Shown: positions 25,509-34,716 of the stretch, one piece after another
How the letters are laid out: every line of letters begins with the position of its first letter
Numbering within the stretch: the stretch's first letter is position 1
Origin: Ferrimonas kyonanensis DSM 18153
Lineage (GTDB): Bacteria; Pseudomonadota; Gammaproteobacteria; Enterobacterales; Shewanellaceae
NCBI RefSeq assembly: GCF_000425405.1
Contig: NZ_AUDJ01000016.1
Span: 62,001-126,000 of the forward strand
DNA length: 64,000 nucleotides
Reading direction: 5' to 3'
Position numbers and translations under genes: made by a program
The notes under the pieces: model-generated
What the model saw: only the letters and a program-made list of their open reading frames with translations
Databases searched by the model: none
Told to the model about the DNA's origin: nothing

Positions 25509-28154
25509 ATGACTGAGACCCGAACCACCTGCCCGTACTGCGGCGTTGGCTGCGGCGTGCTAGCCAGCGTCAACGGTGATCAGGTGCAGATCCGTGGTGA
25601 CCAGTACCACCCGTCCAACCAGGGACTGCTGTGCTCAAAGGGGTTGCGGCTGGCGGATACGCTCGGTGAACGGGGACGACTGCTGTACCCGAGCATCGGC
25701 GGCCAGCGTGACAGTTGGTCCCGTACTTTGGCCTATGTGGGGCACAAGTTTCGCCAGGCAGTAGAGCAGCATGGGCCGGATTCGGTGGCGTTCTACCTGT
25801 CCGGACAGCTATTGACCGAGGACTATTATGTGGCCAACAAGCTGATGAAGGGGTTCATCGGCAGTGCCAACGTCGACACCAACTCCCGGCTGTGCATGTC
25901 GTCGGCGGTGACGGCCCATAAGCGCGGCTTGGGCAGCGACAGTGTACCGGGGTGCTACCAGGATTTTGAGCTGGCGGACCTGGTGGTGCTGGTGGGCTCC
26001 AATATGAACTGGTGTCATCCGGTGCTGTTTCAGAGGCTGCAGGCGGCGCGCCGAGCCAGACCCCACATGCGCCTGGTGGTGATTGACCCGAGGCGTACTG
26101 CCACCGCAGAAGCCGCCGATCTGCACCTGGCCATTCGTCCCGGCGGCGACTTGGCGCTGTTTCATGGTTTGCTGCGATTCCTGATTGAGCAGGGATTGCA
26201 GCGCCCGAATGCCCAGCAACTGTCGGGATGGCGCGATACTCAGGTGTCGTTACAGGCCTATGATCTGGACCGGGTTGCCGGTGAGACCGACCTGGATCGC
26301 GATGACATTATCGATTTTTATCAACAGTTCGCCGCTAACCCCCGTGTCGTTACCGGATTTTCCATGGGGATCAATCAATCCGAGCAGGGGGTGGATCAGG
26401 GCAATGCCATCCTTAACTGCCACCTGCTGACCGACCGCATCGGTCGTCCTGGTATGGGGCCGTTCTCCCTTACCGGCCAGCCAAACGCCATGGGCGGGCG
26501 CGAAGTGGGTGGGTTGGCCAACACCCTGGCGGCCCACCGGGAATTGGACGACGAGGTGGCTCGACAGGCCATCGGTGAGATCTGGCGTAGCCCACGGATG
26601 GCGTCTCGACCGGGGTTGAAGGCGGTGGAGTTGTTTGAGGCGATGGAGCGGGGCGAGATTAAGGCACTGTGGATTATGGGCACCAATCCGGCGGTCAGTC
26701 TGCCGGACAGCGGCCTGGTGGCCAGGGCACTTGAGGCCTGCCCTCTGGTGGTGGTCAGCGACTGCATCGTCGGTACCGATACTCAGCGCCATGCCGATGT
26801 GCTGTTGCCGGCCACCGGCTGGGGGGAGAAGGCCGGTACCGTGACCAATTCGGAGCGGCGCCTGTCGAGGCAGCGGGCGTTCATGCCTCCTAGCGGCGAG
26901 GCGCGGCCGGACTGGTGGATGCTGTGCCAGGTGGCCAAGGCCATGGGGTTCAATCATGGGTTTAATTTCGCCAATGAAGCGGACATCTTTCGCGAACATG
27001 CCAGCTTGTCGGCGATAAACGGGCGACTCGGCGGTGAGTTTGATATTGGGGCTCTGGCGACGCTGACCGACGAGCAATACCAGCAGTTGCCGCCGTTGCA
27101 GTGGCCTCAGCCCGCGGGCCAGCCGTTGCGACTGAACAACCAGCGCCTGTTTGCCAGTGAGCCCGAAGGCCCGCCGCGGGGGCAACTGCAGCTGTCGTCG
27201 TCAGCCACATCACCGGCAGCCCCGGGCTGGGTGCTCAACAATGGCCGGTACCGCGACCAGTGGCACACCATGACCCGCAGCGGGTTGTCGCCGCAGTTGG
27301 GCCGTCATCGCCCCTGGCCCGAGGTGGCTCTGCACCCCGAAGATGCCCGCCTGCTGGGCGTGACCGCCAATGATCTGTTAACCCTGCAGGCTGGGGAAGG
27401 CGAGCTGCTGCTGCCGGTGGCGCTGTCGGAACAGCAGCGCCGGGGAGAGTTGTTTGCCCCCATTCACTGGAGTGGCCAATTCAGTGGCCAGGCCACGGTG
27501 AATGCGGTGGTGGGGCGGGGGCGGGATCCGCTGTCGGGTCAACCCGGCTTTAAGGGGGCCAGGGTGCAGGCCCGGCCGTGTGCCGTCAGGGCGTGGGCAC
27601 AACTGTGGCTGCCAGAGCCGGTGGCGATGCCGGCTGGAGTGGCGGTGTTTTGGTCCAGCCAGACTCACCCTCAAGGAGGGGGGTATTTGCTGGCCAGTGA
27701 GTTGCCGGTGTCAGACTGCGTGGAGCGGCTGCAACAATGGCTGGCGACGCTGGGGCATGGGCAGCCCAGCGTTTGCCAGGTGTCGGCCGAAGGCAACAGG
27801 CAGTTATTTGTCAAAGGAGGACGATTGTTGGCCGCCATGTTTGTGTCTCCCCAGCGTCGGCATTTACCTGGGGATTACCTGTTGCAGGCGTTACAATCGC
27901 CTGTCACTGCCACACAACAGAGATCCCTATTGATGACCCCGACCACCGAATCGCGCTTGCTGTGTTGCTGCTTGCAACTGACGGAAGCGGACGTTGATGC
28001 CGCCATTGCCGAAGGGGCCGACAGTGCCGACAAGGTGGCCGACGCCTGTGGCGCGGGCACCGGCTGTGGCTCCTGCCGCAGCGAAGTGATGGAGCGATGC
28101 CGACATGCAAAGCATGAATCAGAGAGTGAGGTTCAAAACGCTTTAGTCGATTAA
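25509..28154 (+). CDS. nasA: Assimilatory nitrate reductase catalytic subunit
   Basis: This 881-aa cytoplasmic molybdoenzyme reduces nitrate to nitrite. It has the N-terminal [4Fe-4S] motif CPYCGVGCGVL with a later LLCSKG cysteine (residues 8-45), the bis-MGD molybdopterin oxidoreductase core (SRLCMSSAV; IMGTNPAVSLPD; GWGEKAGTVTNSERR), a dinucleotide-binding domain (about 580-700), and a C-terminal BFD-like [2Fe-2S] domain (LLCCCLQLTEADVDAAI...GAGTGCGSC, about 830-870). No twin-arginine signal is present, which fits assimilation. No nasB reductase gene is adjacent. Siroheme and nitrite steps are encoded divergently; a sigma-54 promoter precedes it. Confidence 0.95.
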   Translation: MTETRTTCPYCGVGCGVLASVNGDQVQIRGDQYHPSNQGLLCSKGLRLADTLGERGRLLYPSIGGQRDSWSRTLAYVGHKFRQAVEQHGPDSVAFYLSGQLLTEDYYVANKLMKGFIGSANVDTNSRLCMSSAVTAHKRGLGSDSVPGCYQDFELADLVVLVGSNMNWCHPVLFQRLQAARRARPHMRLVVIDPRRTATAEAADLHLAIRPGGDLALFHGLLRFLIEQGLQRPNAQQLSGWRDTQVSLQAYDLDRVAGETDLDRDDIIDFYQQFAANPRVVTGFSMGINQSEQGVDQGNAILNCHLLTDRIGRPGMGPFSLTGQPNAMGGREVGGLANTLAAHRELDDEVARQAIGEIWRSPRMASRPGLKAVELFEAMERGEIKALWIMGTNPAVSLPDSGLVARALEACPLVVVSDCIVGTDTQRHADVLLPATGWGEKAGTVTNSERRLSRQRAFMPPSGEARPDWWMLCQVAKAMGFNHGFNFANEADIFREHASLSAINGRLGGEFDIGALATLTDEQYQQLPPLQWPQPAGQPLRLNNQRLFASEPEGPPRGQLQLSSSATSPAAPGWVLNNGRYRDQWHTMTRSGLSPQLGRHRPWPEVALHPEDARLLGVTANDLLTLQAGEGELLLPVALSEQQRRGELFAPIHWSGQFSGQATVNAVVGRGRDPLSGQPGFKGARVQARPCAVRAWAQLWLPEPVAMPAGVAVFWSSQTHPQGGGYLLASELPVSDCVERLQQWLATLGHGQPSVCQVSAEGNRQLFVKGGRLLAAMFVSPQRRHLPGDYLLQALQSPVTATQQRSLLMTPTTESRLLCCCLQLTEADVDAAIAEGADSADKVADACGAGTGCGSCRSEVMERCRHAKHESESEVQNALVD

Positions 28155-28180
28155 GGTGATAGTTTCCATTTGTTATACCC

Positions 28181-28207
28181 TTGCCGTCCTCAGGTGTAAT
28201 CTACACT
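28181..28207 (+). promoter_or_regulatory. Probable sigma-S-type promoter of dps
   Basis: A -10 box CTACACT (28201-28207) fits the sigma-S preference CTAYACT; TTGCCG at 28181 is a poor -35. The start near 28213 gives a 40-nt leader. Stationary-phase control is usual for dps. Confidence 0.4.
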
Positions 28208-28253
28208 CATTCGCCGCACGACGCGGCCCAGAAGATTCACTGAGGACACTGAT

Positions 28254-28736
28254 ATGACCACCACTAATTTGATTGGACTGAACCGAAATGGCGCCGAGGA
28301 CCTGGCTGCGCAATTGAATGACCTGTTGGCAAACTATCAGGTGCTGTACATGAATGTACGGGGTTTCCACTGGAACATTAAAGGCGCCGATTTCTTTGAG
28401 CTGCACACCAAGTTTGAAGAGATCTACAACGTGCTGCTGGAGAAGGTGGATGAGATTGCCGAGCGGGTATTGACCCTGGGCCAACAGCCATTGCACGCCT
28501 TTTCCGATTACCTGCAGCTCAGCCAGATTCAGCAGGCCATTAACATCTCAAGTGGAGCCGAAGGCATCGACTCCCTGCTGGAAGGCTATCAGGTGTTGAT
28601 TGCCAAACAGCGCCAGATTCTCAATGCCGCCGGTGAGCTGGGTGACGAAGGTACCTCGGCCCTGATGAGCGATTATCTGTCTCAGCAGGAAAAAGAGAGC
28701 TGGATGCTGGCGGCCTACCGGGGTCGTGGCGCCTGA
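28254..28736 (+). CDS. dps: Dps ferritin-like DNA-protection protein
   Basis: This 160-aa mini-ferritin forms dodecamers that oxidise Fe(II) with peroxide and shield DNA in stationary phase. The ferroxidase site across the subunit interface is visible in FHWNIKGADFFELHTKFEEIY (His, Asp and Glu ligands). A C-terminal helix with SQQEKESWMLAAYRG is typical. The N-terminus is short with few Lys, so DNA binding through a Lys tail is unlikely. AGGACACTGAT precedes the ATG. It is a single gene with a probable sigma-S promoter and a strong terminator. Confidence 0.96.
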   Translation: MTTTNLIGLNRNGAEDLAAQLNDLLANYQVLYMNVRGFHWNIKGADFFELHTKFEEIYNVLLEKVDEIAERVLTLGQQPLHAFSDYLQLSQIQQAINISSGAEGIDSLLEGYQVLIAKQRQILNAAGELGDEGTSALMSDYLSQQEKESWMLAAYRGRGA

Positions 28737-28750
28737 TTCAACCGACCAAG

Positions 28751-28798
28751 TTTCATCATCATCCTTGCAAGTAGTAAGCAATACATTTCATCATCATC
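28751..28798. repeat. 13-bp direct repeat TTTCATCATCATC downstream of dps
   Basis: The same 13 bases occur at 28751-28763 and 28786-28798, 35 bp apart, between the dps stop and its terminator. They belong to the dps 3' untranslated region. Confidence 0.7.
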
Positions 28799-28808
28799 TC
28801 TAGTTTTT

Positions 28809-28834
28809 GAGGGCCTTTTGGCCCTCTTTTTTTG
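28809..28834 (+). terminator. Rho-independent terminator of dps
   Basis: GAGGGCC-TTTT-GGCCCTC followed by TTTTTTTG. It lacks a T-run on the minus strand, so it serves dps only. Confidence 0.9.
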
Positions 28835-28842
28835 TTTAGAGA

Positions 28843-29856
28843 TCAATCAAAACAGGTCATCAGTTGCTGATACAGGTCAGCCTTGCGGGCGTCGGAAGCA
28901 AAACTGGCGTCGATGGCATTGGCGGTCAACTGCATCCATTGCGCCTGGGTCAGGGCCAGAGCATCTTGCACATTCTGGTAATTTTCCAGCATATAGCCAC
29001 CAAAGTACGCCGGATCGTCGGAATTTAGCGTGACTTTCAAGCCGGCGTCCAACAGCTCCTTCAGGTTGTGATCGGCCATGGTATCGAAGACCCGCAGTCG
29101 TACGTTGGAGTTGGGACAGACCGTCAGAGGAATGCGTTTCTCGACCAGATGCTGCATCAGTTTTGGGTCTTCTGTGCAGGCGACGCCGTGGTCGATGCGC
29201 TCCACCTGCAGCAACTTCAAGGCCTGCCAGATGTAATCGGCGGGCCCCTCTTCACCGGCGTGTGCCACCAGTCGATAGCCCTGGGCTCTGGCGGCGGCAA
29301 AGGCCCGTTCGAACTTCTCCGGCGGGTGGCCCACTTCAGAGGAATCGAGGCCGATGCCGGTAATTTTGTCCCGAAATGGTTGCGCCTGTTCCAGTGTGTT
29401 GAGGGCCGATTCTTCGCTGAGATGGCGCAGGAAACAGAGGATCAACTCGAAGCTGATGCCATACTGTTGTTGTCCCTGGGTAAAGCCGCGATGCAGGCCG
29501 TTGATGACGGTTGCAAAGGCAATACCGCGATCGGTGTGGGTCTGCGGGTCGAAAAAGATCTCGACGTGACGCACATTCTGCTGCTGGCAGCGCTTAAGGT
29601 AAGCCATGGCCAGATCAAAAAAGTCCTGTTCGGTTTGCAGGACATTGGCACCCTGGTAATAGAGATCCAGGAAGGATTGCAAGTTGCTGAAGTCGTAGGC
29701 CTGGCGCAGGGCATCGACAGAATCGTAGGGCAGTTCAATGCCATTACGTTGCGCCAGAGAGAACATCAATTCTGGCTCGAGAGAGCCCTCGATGTGCATA
29801 TGAAGTTCGATTTTAGGAAGGGATTTCAGAAACTCGGGGGTCAGGGTCATTGGCAT
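28843..29856 (-). CDS. Adenosine deaminase superfamily, probably adenine deaminase
   Basis: This 337-aa amidohydrolase deaminates a 6-aminopurine. Zinc ligands and catalytic residues are visible in [14 protein letters not shown] (residues about 15-28), the His in [14 protein letters not shown] with its catalytic Glu, [12 protein letters not shown] and the [13 protein letters not shown] motif. The [10 protein letters not shown] and DDPAYFGGY forms, rather than HLDG and DDP(A/G)xFG variants, fit the bacterial/fungal adenine deaminase branch (COG1816), so adenine rather than adenosine is the more likely substrate. It would produce hypoxanthine for purine salvage. It is convergent with dps and divergent from the metallopeptidase gene. 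Confidence 0.85.
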   Translation of the reverse strand: MPMTLTPEFLKSLPKIELHMHIEGSLEPELMFSLAQRNGIELPYDSVDALRQAYDFSNLQSFLDLYYQGANVLQTEQDFFDLAMAYLKRCQQQNVRHVEIFFDPQTHTDRGIAFATVINGLHRGFTQGQQQYGISFELILCFLRHLSEESALNTLEQAQPFRDKITGIGLDSSEVGHPPEKFERAFAAARAQGYRLVAHAGEEGPADYIWQALKLLQVERIDHGVACTEDPKLMQHLVEKRIPLTVCPNSNVRLRVFDTMADHNLKELLDAGLKVTLNSDDPAYFGGYMLENYQNVQDALALTQAQWMQLTANAIDASFASDARKADLYQQLMTCFD

Positions 29857-29978
29857 AATCTCGTTGTAGTCATTGTTAGGAGGTTATGCCCATCTAGTCT
29901 AACTCAATTCCCGTAATCCAGTTAGCGGGGATTGTGACAACCGTTAACTTGGTGGTATCGAACGTCAGGGAGGAATCT

Positions 29979-30938
29979 ATGGGATGGCGAATGATTGTCG
30001 CAGCGATGATGTTGACGTCTGCCGCCGCGGGGGCGGCCATCTGCAGCGATGATATGCGGATTCAGATGCACCCGTCGATGGATCAGCGTCAGCAGTCGAT
30101 GCTGAGGCAGTGGCTGGTCGAAGCCGCCCGGACCGTTTCGGATTACGGCGGCGCAGTACCGGTGCCCTGTGCCAGCATCGAGGTGATGACCGCTAACCGG
30201 GGACAGGGACCGGTGCCCTGGGCTCAGGTGATTCGCTCTGGCCAGGAGGGCATTCGGTTTTATGTGAATCTGGACTACTCCGCTGAGGCGTTTCGTCAGG
30301 ACTGGACTGCGATGCACGAGTTCAGTCATCTGCTGTTGCCCTTTCCCGGTAACGATGCGCCCTGGTTCAGTGAGGGCCTGGCCAGTTATCTGCAGTACCT
30401 GCTGCTCGGGCGCGCGGGTATCCTGACTCAGGAGCAGGCGTTGTCGAGCCTGGATGGGGGATTTCGGCGCGGCAGGGCGGCGGCGAGTAAGCACAACAAA
30501 AGTTTGCGTAACCTCAGTGGCGCCATGTGGGCCAGTCGCAGCTATCAGCGGGTCTATTGGAGTGGTGCCGCCTATTTTTTTCACATCGACGTGGCACTGC
30601 GCCGGTTGCCTGCGCCGTCGTCTCTGCAGCAGGTAGTGGCCGATTTTGTGGCGTGCTGTCGGCACAGTGGTCGCAGCTGGAGTGTGCCGCAACTGATTGA
30701 CCAGTTTGATCGCCTCAGTGGCACTTCACTGTTCAGTCACCATTATCGTCAGATTATTGATGACAGGGGCTTTCCCGATGTCAGCGATGCCTATGCCTGG
30801 TTGGGGATGGTGGCTGATGGCGCGTCGCTGCAGTTGTCACCAGAGCCGGAGTTGCGCCGTCGGCGCACTCAATTGGTGATGGGAGCGCCGGCAGTCAAAC
30901 CGGGAGCGCGGCCGGACGTTGCCGGCCGCTGGCAGTGA
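29979..30938 (+). CDS. Secreted HExxH protein (putative zinc metallopeptidase)
   Basis: This 319-aa protein has a signal peptide (MGWRMIVAAMMLTSAAAGA, cleavage likely after Ala) and a gluzincin-like site: HEFSH at about residues 114-118 and WFSEGLASYL about 15 residues later, which supplies the third ligand Glu. That spacing resembles the peptidase MA-like group. Cysteines at 22, 48 and near 227-228 could form disulfides in the periplasm. The start at 29979 has an excellent AGGGAGGAATCT site. No family name beyond this can be given and the substrate is unknown. Its stop is immediately next to the stop of the convergent MCP gene. Confidence 0.75.
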   Translation: MGWRMIVAAMMLTSAAAGAAICSDDMRIQMHPSMDQRQQSMLRQWLVEAARTVSDYGGAVPVPCASIEVMTANRGQGPVPWAQVIRSGQEGIRFYVNLDYSAEAFRQDWTAMHEFSHLLLPFPGNDAPWFSEGLASYLQYLLLGRAGILTQEQALSSLDGGFRRGRAAASKHNKSLRNLSGAMWASRSYQRVYWSGAAYFFHIDVALRRLPAPSSLQQVVADFVACCRHSGRSWSVPQLIDQFDRLSGTSLFSHHYRQIIDDRGFPDVSDAYAWLGMVADGASLQLSPEPELRRRRTQLVMGAPAVKPGARPDVAGRWQ

Positions 30939-32972
30939 TCAGCTAAAAAATGCCACCTGAGTATTCAGGTTTTCTGACAGTCGCTGCAGCTCGGCGGCAC
31001 TGTCGGCGGTTTGTGCCGAGGTGTCGCGGGTCATGCGGTTCAGATCGCTGACCTGGGTGGCATTGGCGGCGATCTCTTGCGACACCTGGGCTTGCTGCTC
31101 GGAGGTTGTCGCCATGCTTTCGGCCATGGATGCGATGGCGGTGATCTGGCTGGTGATGTTTCTCAGGGCACCTCCGGCGGCCTGAGCCTTGTCTTTGACG
31201 GTGACGCTGGTGCTCTGGCTGGCGTTCATCAGCGCCACGGCCGAATCGATGCGGCCCTGCAACTGGCTGATGATGGCCACCACCTCCTGCACCGAGTGTT
31301 GGGTGCGGTGCGCCAGTTGTCGAACCTCATCGGCTACCACCGCAAAGCCGCGTCCCTGCTCACCGGCTCTGGCGGCTTCAATGGCGGCATTCAGCGCCAG
31401 CAGGTTGGTTTGTTCGGCGATGGAGTCGATCATATTGGTGACCGACTGAATGTTCTTGCTCTCTTCACTGACCTGATGGATGGCGTCGGTTGAGGCGTTT
31501 AACTGCTCCCCCAGATTGCCGATCTCCTGCTCCATCTCCACCACCTGGCGGGCGCCGGATTCGCTGTCGAGGTGGGCGTTGCGGACGTTGTTGGCCACCG
31601 CTTCCACCTGCTCGGCGACGGCATTGGCCGATGAGGCCATCTCTTCGATGGCAGTGGCCATCTGATCCACCTGCTGTTGCTGCTGCTCTGATTGGTTGAG
31701 GTTGTTGTTGGCGAATCCGGAGACCTCGTCGGCGGCCGCATGGGAGTGGGCACTGGTGACTTTGATGTCGCCCACCAGCTGATTCAATCGCTGCGCCATG
31801 GTACGCATATTGTGGGTCAGGTTGGTGATCTCATTACTGGAATCGGCAGGCACTTGAGGGATGTCCAGGCTGACCCGGCCTTGGCCCAGGGCGCTCATGT
31901 AACCGTTGGCCCGACTGAGGGGGCGAATGATGCGTTGCAGCGACCAGGTGACGACGGCCACGGTAAACAGGCTGGCCAGGCCGGCGACCAGGACAATCGT
32001 GGTCATTAACTGCTGAGATTCCTTGGTTACCTCGTTGATAAAGGTGCCACCGGAGATGACCCAGTTCCAACCGGAGACGGCGGCGAACACCAGGTATTTT
32101 TCACCGACGACGCCGTTGAATTCGTGCGGGTAACGCACCACGCCGGCATCGCGCTCAAACAGGTTCTGGAACGGTTTTTCCGGTGTTGCTAACTGGATGA
32201 TGTTTTTGCTGAGGTTGTCTTTAACCGGATGGTGCAGATAGGCCCCGCGATTGTCGGCAGCGTTGTCGAAAATAATGGTGTAGCCACTGTCTCCCCAACT
32301 GATGTTGGACAAATTCTCGAACAACGCCTGGGCGGCCTTATCCACCGGCAGTCCGACAAAGGTGGCACCGATTAATTGACCGGCGTCATTCAGCATGGGG
32401 GCGTAGTAGGTGAGGTATTGCTTGCCAAACAGGGCCACCTTGGCGTAGTAACTTTGCAGTTGTTTGAGGGCTCGATAGGCTTTACTGCTGCGGGTCAGGG
32501 CGGTGCCCACCACCCGCTGATTGTGGTCATTGGTCAGGGAAGTGGACAGGCGGATGAAGTCGCCGTCTTGCATTACAAACACGGTGGCAACGGCGCCGGT
32601 ATCCTTGGTGAAGCGGTCCACCAGACGGTTGTTGCTAACGCGTTCGCCAAAGGTGGCCAGGTCGCGTACCGCTTTGCCTTTGAGCGTTACCGGTGTAGTG
32701 GCAACAGAGAGGCCATCCAGATATTGGTTCTGAAAGGTATTTTCCAGCACTTTGGCTTCGGTTAAGTAGCCATTAAAACTTTGCTCCAGTGTCGAGCTTA
32801 ATGCTTTAACCTTGGATTCATGCTCGGTCAGAGTTTTATTGAGAAGCGTTTTATAGCTCTCTTGATATACCAGATATCCAGTGATAGAGAATGACAGAAC
32901 AATCAATGTGGCGATAATCGAACACAACTGAAAGCTAATGCCTTTATTCTTAAAGTTGACCAAATTAAACAT
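30939..32972 (-). CDS. Methyl-accepting chemotaxis protein with Cache sensor domain
   Basis: This 677-aa chemoreceptor has a first membrane helix (about 17-37, [18 protein letters not shown]), a periplasmic Cache_3/Cache_2-like ligand domain (about 40-330, with [21 protein letters not shown] and GWNWVISGG), a second helix (about 335-355), a HAMP domain and a long signalling coiled coil. The hairpin tip contains [26 protein letters not shown]-type sequence ([20 protein letters not shown]). No C-terminal CheR-binding pentapeptide is present. ATG 32972 was chosen because the frame upstream (to 33113) encodes a basic stretch before the helix and has no family match. The ligand is not predictable. 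Confidence 0.92.
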   Translation of the reverse strand: MFNLVNFKNKGISFQLCSIIATLIVLSFSITGYLVYQESYKTLLNKTLTEHESKVKALSSTLEQSFNGYLTEAKVLENTFQNQYLDGLSVATTPVTLKGKAVRDLATFGERVSNNRLVDRFTKDTGAVATVFVMQDGDFIRLSTSLTNDHNQRVVGTALTRSSKAYRALKQLQSYYAKVALFGKQYLTYYAPMLNDAGQLIGATFVGLPVDKAAQALFENLSNISWGDSGYTIIFDNAADNRGAYLHHPVKDNLSKNIIQLATPEKPFQNLFERDAGVVRYPHEFNGVVGEKYLVFAAVSGWNWVISGGTFINEVTKESQQLMTTIVLVAGLASLFTVAVVTWSLQRIIRPLSRANGYMSALGQGRVSLDIPQVPADSSNEITNLTHNMRTMAQRLNQLVGDIKVTSAHSHAAADEVSGFANNNLNQSEQQQQQVDQMATAIEEMASSANAVAEQVEAVANNVRNAHLDSESGARQVVEMEQEIGNLGEQLNASTDAIHQVSEESKNIQSVTNMIDSIAEQTNLLALNAAIEAARAGEQGRGFAVVADEVRQLAHRTQHSVQEVVAIISQLQGRIDSAVALMNASQSTSVTVKDKAQAAGGALRNITSQITAIASMAESMATTSEQQAQVSQEIAANATQVSDLNRMTRDTSAQTADSAAELQRLSENLNTQVAFFS

Positions 32973-33431
32973 TGAATCACGATTCCAGTTCAAATGAGTT
33001 TGGAAATAAATGCCATTTCGGCGACGAATGGTGCGCTCGGGCAATCGCCGCAATCTGTGCCAGAACAGGCGGTTTCGGTGTTGAGCAACCTTCATGGGCG
33101 TTGGCAATAACATAAAACAAATCAGTTGTGTGTCAATCTGTAGCTAAATTACAAAGAATGAATTGTGACTGTCAGGTGGGTTTGACGAAGAAGTTGGATC
33201 TGGATGCAGTTTGGGAAGAAATGGAGAGTGATCAGGGTGGTGATTTTAGTGGTAAATTAGAGGGGTGATTAAGGGTTAATAATGAATTTTAAAGTGTTTA
33301 TTTTATCCGTAAACTTTTAGGTTGATCCAGTCGCTGTTTATATGTTTCAGGTGGATTTTTGTAAATATATACTTGCAATGACATTGGTGATGGCATGTTT
33401 TTTAGATATGGATTTAAGTAAAAGTCACTGT

Positions 33432-33473
33432 GTTGGCCCCAAGTCCCGGTTTGGGTGAAGGCTTGGGGCCAAC
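33432..33473. repeat. 12-bp perfect inverted repeat
   Basis: GTTGGCCCCAAG and CTTGGGGCCAAC are separated by 18 bp. Neither strand shows a T-run after it. It is 40 bp beyond the terminator of the outer-membrane barrel gene; its role is unknown. Confidence 0.7.
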
Positions 33474-33514
33474 TCGCGCCTTCAGTGATTGGTAAAAACA
33501 CGGAAAGTGAGAAA

Positions 33515-33532
33515 GCGCACCCTAAGGTGCGC
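33515..33532 (-). terminator. Terminator of the outer-membrane barrel gene
   Basis: On the minus strand GCGCACC-TTAG-GGTGCGC is followed by TTTCTCACTTT, 6 nt after the stop codon. Confidence 0.75.
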
Positions 33533-33538
33533 ATACCC

Positions 33539-34195
33539 TCAGAATCGGTAGCCAACAGTAAACATCAGAGTGCTGAGATCCCGATCCTTGATGTTGCCGC
33601 TGGTCGCCTCGGTGGCACTGTTGTCGTTGTCGTAGGCGTTCACCTGGCCCTTCATGGCGCGGTTCCCACTGTGAATGGTGTAGTGGAGGTTGAAGTTCAA
33701 CCCATTGTCCAGGTAGTAGCCGACACCGACCATCGGCTTCCACACGTTGCTGCTGCTGGCGCTGAGATCGAAGCCGGCGTTGTGGTAATCCTCGTGGCCG
33801 GGGGCGGTCTGCAGGTTGAGGCCGGCGTTGATCTTACGCTTGGACAGCTCGGCACCGGCTTTCAGGGCCAGGTGGCCGCTGCCCACTTGGAACTGGTAAC
33901 CCAAGTACAGCTGGTGAGCGCGGTACTTGTCCTTGGAGTAGGCGCTGGCCATGATCGGTGTCTCGTCGTTGAGGTCCAGCGGGCCGGCGGTGCCGTTGGA
34001 CTCCTTATCGCCGTTGTAGGCGTAGCCGAAGATGAAGTCCTTGTAGGCACCCTCAAGGCCCAGGGCCACCTGGCTGCCGAACTCCTTGTTGTGCGCCACA
34101 CCGACCATGGGGTTGAGGGTGAAGTCCCCGGACTGGGCCAGGGCAGGCATGGCGGTGACACAGCTGAGTACGGAAGCGATTACGAATTTTTTCAT
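33539..34195 (-). CDS. Small outer-membrane beta-barrel protein
   Basis: This 218-aa protein has a clear signal peptide (MKKFVIASVLSCVTAMPALA, cleavage before QSGD) and a mature part of alternating amphipathic strands (LYLGYQFQVGSGHLALKAG; WKPMVGVGYYLDNGLNF). It ends in Phe (TVGYRF), the terminal aromatic signal for BAM-dependent assembly. About eight to ten strands would fit, in the OmpA/OmpW-like size range, but I cannot assign a family. The start is ATG 34195, since upstream codons precede the signal peptide. It is a monocistronic gene with its own terminator. Confidence 0.8.
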   Translation of the reverse strand: MKKFVIASVLSCVTAMPALAQSGDFTLNPMVGVAHNKEFGSQVALGLEGAYKDFIFGYAYNGDKESNGTAGPLDLNDETPIMASAYSKDKYRAHQLYLGYQFQVGSGHLALKAGAELSKRKINAGLNLQTAPGHEDYHNAGFDLSASSSNVWKPMVGVGYYLDNGLNFNLHYTIHSGNRAMKGQVNAYDNDNSATEATSGNIKDRDLSTLMFTVGYRF

Positions 34196-34716
34196 TACAG
34201 TCTCTCTGATTTTCAGTGAATGGGTTCGGCTCAAGGCCGTCGTTGATGTGCCGGGTAGCATCGGTTCTCTCCCCTGGCCTGGGTCAGGCTGCTGGGGGCC
34301 GGCTTAACTTACGGGGGCCAATGCGCCAGCGACCTCCTGTCCCCGTTGAGTGGTGCCCATGGTAGGTAGGAGAGAATCACCAGACATCACTAACGGATCT
34401 GATGAGCATTGATGGCGACGTACGGTTGCCGCTGCTGAGGTTGCGACAGCCCTGGTCTGGGGCGGTGCTGCGGTTTGCGGTGGTGGGGCGAGCATCGGAG
34501 TGTGCTGCCCGGGTGGGGCGAGACTGGGTCGGGAAGCTGGAGGGGGCCATCCTTGGCGTCAGAGAGTTCCTTGATATTGGTGGTCAACCGCCGCGGGGCC
34601 GCCGTTGACCGCAGATTCACTATGGCAGCTGGAGGATTACCAAGAAATCCTATGACTCCTAGAAATCGAAGATAAATTGGCGTAAAAGCAATAACATCAG
34701 ACAGAAATAGGGGTTG
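34196..34716. other. 521-bp gene-free stretch
   Basis: I see no supportable gene: short open frames on both strands have no ribosome site or protein features. An 11-bp direct repeat GGTGGGGCGAG occurs at 34482-34492 and 34512-34522, and GGTCAAC/GTTGACC arms flank a GC-rich loop at 34582-34610. The promoters of the flanking divergent genes must lie here. Confidence 0.55.

Larger units (their letters stand above)
32973..33538. other. 566-bp gene-free, AT-rich stretch
   Basis: No credible gene is seen. The part 33120-33430 is clearly more AT-rich than the surrounding sequence. It holds the MCP promoter, a 12-bp inverted repeat at 33432-33473 and the outer-membrane-protein terminator at 33515-33532. 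The minus-strand frame 33298-33555 crosses that terminator and has no ribosome site. Confidence 0.6.

Noticed and set aside
32973-33113. 47-codon N-terminal extension of the MCP
   Set aside because: The extra stretch is basic and unlike MCP N-termini, which start just before the first membrane helix.
33298-33555. 85-codon minus-strand frame downstream of the outer-membrane gene
   Set aside because: It runs through that gene's terminator and the AT-rich gap, and has no ribosome site or protein features.
34402-34608. Short frames on both strands in the 34.2-34.7 kb gap
   Set aside because: Compositionally biased, without ribosome sites, and overlapping each other; I treat the gap as non-coding.
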